From Roseiarcus sp963717215 (lineage in GTDB: Bacteria > Pseudomonadota > Alphaproteobacteria > Rhizobiales > Beijerinckiaceae), in assembly GCA_963717215.1 (NCBI GenBank), contig CAVQVS010000005.1, positions 310,001 through 374,000 on the forward strand: a stretch of DNA of 64,000 bases, written 5' to 3'. Below are positions 58,210 through 64,000 of the stretch, in pieces. The position numbers were made by a program, and so were the translations under genes. Every line of letters starts with the position of its first letter. Position 1 is the stretch's first letter. The notes under the pieces were generated by a model. The model was given only the letters and a program-made list of their open reading frames with translations, was not told where the DNA came from and did not search any database.

Positions 58210-59328
58210 ATGAACGCCTTGCCGCCAACGCGGCGAAGCGGAGGAACGATGGGGGAAGGGCAGCGTCCCGAGGCGGTCGCGGTGGCGGATCAGGAGCCCC
58301 ATCCCGAAATAAGCCTGCGGGAGATTTCGGCTTGGTCGCTGGCGATCCTCGCCACGGTCGCGGTTGGCTTCCTTCTCTACGCAGCGCGCGATGTGATGCT
58401 GCCGGTCGTGGCGGCTTTCGTGGTCGGAATCATGTTGGGTCCGGCGGCGCGGCGGCTCGAGGCGCTGCACATTCCGCGCCCGCTCGTTGCGCTGCTGCTC
58501 GTGGCCAGCGTGACGCTGATCTTCGCCGTCGTCATCCTGCTGATCTTCCCCCGGGTGTCGGAACTCGCGAGCGGCTTGCCGGGCATCGTCGCGTCCCTGA
58601 AGGAAAAACTGCACGTTTTCGATGGCCTCATCGCAGCGTGGCGACGTCTCACAACGATGGTCGGTGACCCGCCGTCCAGCACCGAGGGGATCGCGCTTCC
58701 TTTGCCCGGGATTTCATGGGTTCCCTCGACGATCTCGATATTGCTGCCGCCGATCACAGGCTTTCTGTTCTTTCTCGTCGTGTTGCTTTTGGTCATCTCG
58801 GAATGGCCCGACTTGCGCCGCGCCCTCGTCATGACCTTCGCAAGCCGCGATTCGCGTCTGACAGTGCTCAAGATCCTCAACGAGATCGAATCCGGACTGG
58901 CGAGCTATCTCTTGATCGTTTCGCTGATCAACGTCGGCGTCGGCACACTGGCCGGGATCATTTGCTGGCTGACCGGAATGCCGAATGCGATTGGGTTCGG
59001 CGCATTGGCGGCGACCCTGAATTTCATTCCGATCATCGGACCGATGGCGATGTTCGTCATTCTCCTCGTGGTCGGGGTGGTGGCCGAACCGACTTTCCTG
59101 TTGGGCGTCGTCCCGGCTGCGGGTTTCCTCATGGTGATCACGGTGGAGGGTCAGTTCCTGACCCCAATGATCATCGGACGCCACCTCGAACTCAACGCGC
59201 TCGCGGTTCTGCTCTCACTCGCGTTCTGGACCTGGCTTTGGGGGCCGATGGGGGCGTTCCTGTCATCGCCGATTCTGATGGTGGCGCTGATCCTGAAGCA
59301 ACGGCTTTATGTTGACGAAGAGCGGTGA
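58210..59328 (+). CDS. AI-2E family transporter (second copy)
   Basis: 372 aa, eight helices; ATG at 58210 (another in-frame ATG at 58249). WSLAILATVAVGFLLYAARDVMLPVVAAFVVGI, LASGLPGIVASLKEKL, SGLASYLLIVSLINVGVGTLAG, ATLNFIPIIGPMAMFV and TPMIIGRHLELNALAVLLSLAFWTW. Divergent in sequence from the copy at 51769, so not a recent duplication. Confidence 0.9.
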   Translation: MNALPPTRRSGGTMGEGQRPEAVAVADQEPHPEISLREISAWSLAILATVAVGFLLYAARDVMLPVVAAFVVGIMLGPAARRLEALHIPRPLVALLLVASVTLIFAVVILLIFPRVSELASGLPGIVASLKEKLHVFDGLIAAWRRLTTMVGDPPSSTEGIALPLPGISWVPSTISILLPPITGFLFFLVVLLLVISEWPDLRRALVMTFASRDSRLTVLKILNEIESGLASYLLIVSLINVGVGTLAGIICWLTGMPNAIGFGALAATLNFIPIIGPMAMFVILLVVGVVAEPTFLLGVVPAAGFLMVITVEGQFLTPMIIGRHLELNALAVLLSLAFWTWLWGPMGAFLSSPILMVALILKQRLYVDEER

Positions 59329-59338
59329 CTTGCCCGGA

Positions 59339-59363
59339 GGAACCTCACGCGCGAACAAACGTT
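59339..59363 (+). promoter_or_regulatory. EcfG-type promoter, exact consensus
   Basis: GGAAC at 59339-59343, exactly 16 bases, CGTT at 59360-59363. This is the full general-stress sigma consensus. It precedes the small membrane-anchored gene starting near 59482. Confidence 0.75.
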
Positions 59364-59481
59364 AAAATCCGACGCGTGTTTCGGAGAAAAGGATGACATC
59401 TAAGGTCCGTCCGGCGCAAAACGGACCAAGGAAGCGCGAGACACAGGCGACGACGACGCCTTTGCCCGGCTGGAGAGGGAG

Positions 59482-59766
59482 ATGGCGAACATGAAAGATG
59501 CGATAGGCAGTCTTTCTGACGAGATTTCGGACGCGGCAAGTGGTGTCGGCGGGGCTGCGCGAGCAGAGGCGAGGCGGGGGATGAAACATGCCCGCGCCAA
59601 TATGGGATCAATGTTGAATGACGCCTCCGATCGGCTCGGGGTCGTCGCCAACAGGGCGCAATCCCAGACTTCTTCGCTGGAAGATGCAATTCAAGAGCGC
59701 CCGCTGTCGACGCTCGCCCTCGCTGTTGGGCTTGGGTTCCTGGCGGGGGTGCTCTGGCGAAGGTAG
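59482..59766 (+). CDS. ElaB/YqjD/DUF883-type stress membrane protein
   Basis: 94 aa. Long amphipathic helix (ISDAASGVGGAARAEARRGMKHARANMGSML), then a C-terminal anchor ERPLSTLALAVGLGFLAGVLWRR, as in ElaB/YqjD family proteins, some of which bind ribosomes at the membrane in stress. The ATG at 59482 may not be the true start: the frame continues back (DDDAFARLERE), and an ATG at 59393 is out of frame by one base. It lies behind an exact EcfG-type promoter. Confidence 0.78.
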   Translation: MANMKDAIGSLSDEISDAASGVGGAARAEARRGMKHARANMGSMLNDASDRLGVVANRAQSQTSSLEDAIQERPLSTLALAVGLGFLAGVLWRR

Positions 59767-59878
59767 CGCCCGCCGTGCTGCGCGCCTTGAGATCGCCGTA
59801 GCCGCGCATATCAATGGACCCCGCCGCAATCGCAATAGGGTCCATTTTATTCGCGCAGATCCAACCGTCTTCCGCTGG

Positions 59879-60031
59879 CTAGACATATCCAAGCAAGGCG
59901 AGAATGAGGACAATGATCAGCAGTGTCCCAAGTCCGCCGGCCGGATAGTAGCCCCAACCCGTGCTGTAGGGCCAAGCCGGCACCGCGCCGACAATCAGAA
60001 TGATGAGGATGATAAGGATGATGAGCCGCAT
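59879..60031 (-). CDS. DUF3309 small membrane protein
   Basis: 50 aa from the ATG at 60031: MRLIILIILIILIVGAVPAW, then YSTGWGYYPAGGLGTLLIIV. Two membrane helices around a Gly/Tyr-rich turn: the DUF3309 pattern, common in Alphaproteobacteria. The longer frame to 60112 is rejected because an exact EcfG-type promoter lies inside it. Confidence 0.88.
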   Translation of the reverse strand: MRLIILIILIILIVGAVPAWPYSTGWGYYPAGGLGTLLIIVLILALLGYV

Positions 60032-60076
60032 TTTGGCCTCTACTTGGGTGAACCGCTGGCGCACGCGCGCCCGGAC

Positions 60077-60101
60077 AACGCCAAAATTCGCGAAACGTTC
60101 C
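60077..60101 (-). promoter_or_regulatory. EcfG-type promoter, exact consensus, for the DUF3309 gene
   Basis: On the minus strand GGAAC (60101-60097), 16 bases, CGTT (60080-60077), 46 bp before the ATG at 60031. With 59339 this makes two exact consensus promoters on opposite strands within 760 bp. Confidence 0.78.
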
Positions 60102-60133
60102 CGATGCCCCATCTCTGAACATCAGCAAAGAGC

Positions 60134-60556
60134 GTGATGCGCCAAGCCGTTGACATTCTGTCGATTTCAACTCGTGGCCGCGGGCTCGTGGAGATTACCC
60201 GCGACGTCCTGAACTGGCTCAAGCCACACACAATCCAAGCCGGGCTGTTGACGCTGTTTTGCCGGCACACCTCGGCCGGATTGCTCATACAGGAGAACGC
60301 CGCGCGCGACGTTCGCGCCGATCTCGAGACGTTTTTCGATCGCCTGGCGCCGGAGGACGCCAGCCGATATCGGCACGACGACGAAGGCCCCGACGACATG
60401 CCGGCGCATATCCGCACGGCTCTCATCGGCGTGCAACTCGCGATTCCGATCGTAGAAGGGAGGCTCGCTCTGGGTACTTGGCAAGGGATTTACTTGTTCG
60501 AGCACCGTCGCGCGCCGCATCGGCGCGAGATTGCCCTGCATCTTATTGGAGAATGA
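60134..60556 (+). CDS. YjbQ family protein (secondary thiamine-phosphate synthase-like)
   Basis: 140 aa, GTG or ATG start at 60134/60137. YjbQ signature: FCRHTSAGLLIQENA, YRHDDEGPDDMPAHIRTAL, GTWQGIYLFEHR, with the conserved His and Glu residues around the metal site. Some members show weak thiamine-phosphate synthase activity; physiological role unsettled. Adjacent to the divergent DUF3309 gene. Confidence 0.92.
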   Translation: MMRQAVDILSISTRGRGLVEITRDVLNWLKPHTIQAGLLTLFCRHTSAGLLIQENAARDVRADLETFFDRLAPEDASRYRHDDEGPDDMPAHIRTALIGVQLAIPIVEGRLALGTWQGIYLFEHRRAPHRREIALHLIGE

Positions 60557-61401
60557 GTTCGGCCGCATAGATCACAGATCGAAAGCGCGCTCGGCCGCCG
60601 CAGTTCTAGTCAAATCACGTGACGCGAACGCGTTCAGGTTCCTGTGGATGAAAGTTCAATGACACCGGGAACGCCATATTTTACTGGACCTTTGCCGCGA
60701 CTTGTGATTAAAGCGTGACGTCGTGACGGGTTTTAACCTGGACCTTTGGGTTGAGAACCCCCTTCAACCCGATGAGTGACGCGACATATGGAGGCGACGC
60801 GACTAGCACCGGCCGGGAGGGCTTGCAGCAAGTTCGTCTGGCAAAGTCGCTTCCAAATGAAACTGGGCGGTTCGAGCGTTTTTGCGTTCGGGCCGCCCGG
60901 TCTTTTGTGACAACCACACGTCCGTACATGTCGATTACGAATCGCCGGAACGTGGAGGCGTCTGTGGGCCTTTGCCTGATTCGAGGGGCAGGGATCAATT
61001 GACGCGCTCCTCAAACGCGGTCGGATTCGGACTGCGATCCGGACTGGCGTTCGGAAATGCGTGCTTGGCTCGGCGCTGTGATTCGTGCGTCCACTTGGTC
61101 GCCGGATAAGTGGCCAATATCCCGCGCTACGGTCTGGCCACGTTCTCGCCGCGTTTGGGCGTCACTCCTCGCGGCGGAAATGCGGCGGACGTCGGGACGG
61201 CTGTCCAGCGAATCGGTTTCCTCATGGAGCGCAACGGCGGCTCCTCGTTAGGGTTGCGGGAACGAATTCGTTAGCGAATTCGAAACGAAGCGGGATCAAT
61301 AGTGCGCAGCGGGCTTGATGGTTCGGAAACACTTTGTTGCTGTGGCGGGCTCGGCGTTTGAAGCTCGAACCTTGCGCTGGTGCGCGACCCGAGTAAGCGT
61401 G
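60557..61401. other. Long non-coding region upstream of rlpA
   Basis: 845 bp. Mixed composition with some AT-rich stretches near 60650-60780. CGAATTCG-TTAG-CGAATTCG at 61263-61282 is a nearly complete palindrome. An in-frame extension of rlpA upstream to 61315 was not accepted. No tRNA, ncRNA or conserved ORF was recognised. Confidence 0.4.
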
Positions 61402-62626
61402 ATGAGCGTATCGGGCCTTGGACCGCATAGGAATGCGGGCAGTTGGAGATGGCGAGGCGCCATCGGCCTCGGCGCGGCGGCCTGGGCCCTCGCCGGTTGC
61501 GCTCCGCCACCAGCCCCTCACGTGTCCTATTCCCACGGTCACGAACATTTCTCGCAGTCAAAATACGGCCGCGCCAGCAAGAAGGTCGTCGCCGATGGCG
61601 AGGCGGTGCCTCATGGCGGCGGTCAATACCTGGTCGGCCGCCCCTACACCGTCGCGGGCAAGCGATATTACCCCGCCGAAAACCCCTCTTATACGGCGAC
61701 CGGCATGGCCTCGTGGTACGGCGCGGCTTTCCACGGCCGCCGCACCGCCAACGGCGAGGTCTACGACATGGCTTCGCTGTCGGCTGCGCATCCGACAATG
61801 CCGCTGCCGAGCTATGCGCGCGTGACCAATCTCAGCAACGGCTATTCAGTCATCGTGCGCGTCAACGATCGCGGCCCTTATCACGCCGGCCGGGTGATGG
61901 ACGTATCCTCGCGGGTCGCCGACGTCCTCGACATGAAGGCCATGGGCACAGCTCACGTGAAGGTCGATTATGTCGGGCCTGCGCCGATGGAGGGATCGGA
62001 CGATTCGCAATTGCTGGCGAGCCTCCGCACCGATGGATCGCCAGCCAGTATGATTGGCTATTCGGCGCCGGTCATGATGGCCAACGCCGCGGCGGCGCAG
62101 ACCGAGACGATCTGGTCGTTGTTTTCCGGCGGCGGGCGCGGCGGACAACAGGCCCAGCCAGAGCCGCAACCCGAGGCTCAACCCGCCCCGGCGCCTGCCC
62201 CAGAACCGCCTCCGGTTCAGGTCGCAAGCGCTCCCGAGCCTGCCCCGCCGCCTGAGCCCGTCCGGGTCGCGGCCACGCCCGTCGACGCTGTCGCTCCGCC
62301 CTCGGATTCCGGTGATGCAGACCCGTCGCCCCCCGAGCCGATCCGTTCCGCTCACCTGACGAGGGGCGCCGTTCCGCTGCCGCCGCCCCGTCCGTTCGAT
62401 CTCAGCCTGAGCCGCAACTCGACGGTCGTGGCGGCCGCCGCGCCTTCGTCACGCTCGTCGGTGCGGCGTCGCGTCCGGGCATGCGGTCGTGCCGCCGCCC
62501 CGGCCGGAACTTCACGCCGGCGTCGAGAGGGCGCTCTTGGGGCCCGTTCGTCTGCCGCCGAAGAAACCGACCACCGGCGCCTTCGAGCACGGTAAGTCTG
62601 CGAAGACCGCTCGCGCCGATTATTAG
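61402..62626 (+). CDS. rlpA: RlpA-like septal ring lytic transglycosylase lipoprotein (frame broken near 3' end)
   Basis: About 408 residues. Lipoprotein signal ending AAAWALAGCAPPP (Cys near residue 32). Double-psi beta-barrel: TATGMASWYGAAFHGRRTANGEVYDM, SLSAAHPTMPLPSYARVTN, VIVRVNDRGPYHAGRVMDVS with the catalytic-type Asp. Cleaves peptidoglycan glycans at the septum. The C-terminal half is Pro/Ala/Glu-rich. The frame changes at ~62480; the true end reads LLGPVRLPPKKPTTGAFEHG to TAG at 62624. No SPOR domain was recognised. Confidence 0.88.
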
Positions 62627-63179
62627 AGCCGCTTCACGTCGAACGGAGCCGGTTCGGGTCCGGTCGGTCGCAATCGGCCGGACACACGGCGCGCCGGTTT
62701 GGATTTTCTTGGTCGGTGACGCTTACGCCGCGAAAACCCCCGATTTTGAGGGTTGGATTTCCTTGGATTTCCTTGGATTCTCTCGTGCGAAACGAGACTT
62801 ATCAATGGGTTACACGGAATAAATCGCAAAATTATTTTCTAAGCCCTTCCTTGGCCAAAGGAGCGCCTGAGAGGTCGCCGTCGGCCTTGGGAATGCGGGA
62901 GCAGGATTGTTCATGAGGGCGAGCCTAAAGCTTTTTCTGATTTCCTGCAAGGAAATGTCGGCCGAGCGGTTCTCTTTCCACCTCTCCAATCCATTTCCAA
63001 CTCGGGGCAGCGCCCGCCTGGCGATGCGGTCCAGGGCGGGGCGCCGCTCTTCATTCGCGTTGCCAATTCCCGCAGAACCGTGCTGAGAAGAGCCCGCCGG
63101 CGGCGGCTTTGAGACGGCGCTCGTTCGGCATGATCGGTTCAGAACTGAAACGGAAGCGGCGGAGCATCGGGCAGAGTCT
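62627..63179. other. Intergenic region between rlpA and tmk
   Basis: 553 bp without a convincing gene. TTGGATTTCC occurs three times in tandem at 62753-62782 (last copy altered), and TTGGATTTTC lies at 62699. A run AAACCCCC/GAGGGTT makes a weak hairpin near 62735-62755. No remnant of a D-alanyl-D-alanine carboxypeptidase was seen. Confidence 0.45.
62753..62782. repeat. 10-bp tandem repeat TTGGATTTCC, three units
   Basis: Three head-to-tail 10-mers, the last ending TTC TC. Short and noncoding, in the rlpA-tmk gap. Confidence 0.6.
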
Positions 63180-63851
63180 ATGACCGGGCAGGCGAGGGGG
63201 CGATTTATCACGCTCGAGGGCGGGGAGGGCGTGGGCAAGTCGGTCCAGGCCAGGCGGCTCGAGGAGCGTCTCGCCGGGCTTGGGCTCCCCGTTGTTCGGA
63301 CGCGCGAGCCGGGAGGGTCTCCGGGCGCCGAGGCGCTGCGCGAGGCGATTCTTTCCGGCTTCGCGCGCGGGTTTAACCCCGCCGGCCACGCGTTCCTGTT
63401 CTCCGCCGCCCGTGTCGACCATCTCGACAAGACGATCCTGCCGGCGCTCGCCAGGGGGGCGTGGGTCGTCTCCGACCGATTCTCCGATTCGACCCGCGCC
63501 TATCAAGGCGCGGCAGGGAATCTGCCGCCGGATTTCGTCGCCGCCCTCGAGCGGCTGGCAGTGGGCGCAAACATGCCCGACCTGACGCTGGTCCTCGATC
63601 TCGACTCGGAGATTGGCCTTAAGCGGGCTGCCGTGCGAAGGCAGGCGGGGCCTGCCGACCGTTTCGAGTCCGAGGGGCTGGCGTTTCATAGAACCCTCCG
63701 GCGGGCCTTCCTCGACATCGCTACGGCCGAGCCTTTGCGCTGCGCCATCATCGACGCGGGTCGAAGCGAAGACGACGTCGCGGCGGCCATATGGTCGACG
63801 GTCGAGAGCAGGCTTGATCCTCTGACCGCGTTGAAGACTAGCCCTGCGTGA
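63180..63851 (+). CDS. tmk: Thymidylate kinase
   Basis: 223 aa, intact. Phosphorylates dTMP to dTDP. P-loop FITLEGGEGVGKSVQARRL, TREPGGSPGAEALRE, DRFSDSTRAYQGAAG, LTLVLDLDSEIGLKRAAVR and LID-like ADRFESEGLAFHRTLRRAFL. ATG at 63180. The remaining 149 bp of the window after the stop show no gene start that I can support. Confidence 0.94.
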   Translation: MTGQARGRFITLEGGEGVGKSVQARRLEERLAGLGLPVVRTREPGGSPGAEALREAILSGFARGFNPAGHAFLFSAARVDHLDKTILPALARGAWVVSDRFSDSTRAYQGAAGNLPPDFVAALERLAVGANMPDLTLVLDLDSEIGLKRAAVRRQAGPADRFESEGLAFHRTLRRAFLDIATAEPLRCAIIDAGRSEDDVAAAIWSTVESRLDPLTALKTSPA

Positions 63852-64000
63852 CCTGACCTTCTTAATAAGTATTGCGAGAACAATAGATATAAATGTCGCC
63901 GAAACCCGGCACTATTACTGAGCTTGTCGTCACGTTTAGCGAGAGTCTGAGCGCACTCACTCCTTACGCCACGAGAGTAGGAATACCTTGGAAAGAGCCC

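Noticed and set aside
60751..61002. 83-codon plus-strand frame upstream of rlpA
   Set aside because: No ribosome-binding site, no family, start codon weak.

Overview
Organism. High-GC DNA with dense bacterial gene packing and alphaproteobacterial gene sets: LolCD, a PhoB-type regulator, paired Ku with a PE-LIG-POL LigD, a GGAAC-N16-CGTT promoter class typical of the EcfG general stress sigma factor, DUF3309, DUF192, and cold-shock proteins with two CSD domains. I infer a member of the Hyphomicrobiales (Rhizobiales), possibly Beijerinckiaceae/Methylocystaceae. The genus is not determinable from the window. No rRNA, tRNA, CRISPR array, transposase or integrase was recognised.

Sequence quality. 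About twenty genes, including essential ones (proS, rpoZ, lolD), change reading frame once or several times, usually at short homopolymers. This fits uncorrected one-base indels better than gene decay. I therefore annotate whole genes across the breaks and state where the frame changes.

Layout. 1-5.7 kb: bpt (runs off the left edge), an RDD protein, a branched-chain amino-acid uptake permease with a CGNR-type regulator divergent from the matching binding protein, and a DUF2254 membrane protein. 5.9-9.4 kb: proS-lolC-lolD. 9.3-12.0 kb: an accessory island between two copies of the lolD 3' end; it holds a rearranged duplicate of the downstream membrane-protein/photolyase junction, a DUF1906 glycoside-hydrolase-like gene and a lipoprotein gene. 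12.2-22.1 kb: membrane protein, photolyase, RNase D, hydrolase, cysteine desulfurase, rpoZ, cold-shock protein, DUF192 protein, ppx, rlmE. 22.1-31.4 kb: PEP-CTERM protein, class II aldolase, an unknown beta-rich protein, MFS and LysE exporters, DUF763 protein, PhoB-like regulator, small secreted protein. 31.8-37.3 kb: a seven-gene Mrp/Pha-type cation antiporter operon (E-F-G-B-C-D-D'). 37.3-41.9 kb: a small repeat protein, a phasin-like protein, a membrane guanylate/adenylate cyclase convergent with a Crp/Fnr regulator, and an orphan T4-gp19-like tube protein with a membrane partner. 42.2-49.7 kb: patatin, GntP permease, RND efflux pump with adaptor, and a repeat-rich secreted protein. 49.9-60.6 kb: membrane metallophosphoesterase, two AI-2E-type permeases flanking an NHEJ locus (ku, ligD-ku), and small stress-type membrane proteins behind EcfG-like promoters. 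61.4-63.9 kb: rlpA and tmk.

How it works together. The most coherent groups are the NHEJ/stress block (53.4-60.1 kb, four EcfG-like promoters), the Mrp operon, the lipoprotein-sorting pair lolCD, and the tripartite efflux genes. The least explained parts are the 9.3-12.0 kb island and the orphan tail-tube module at 40.8-42.0 kb.
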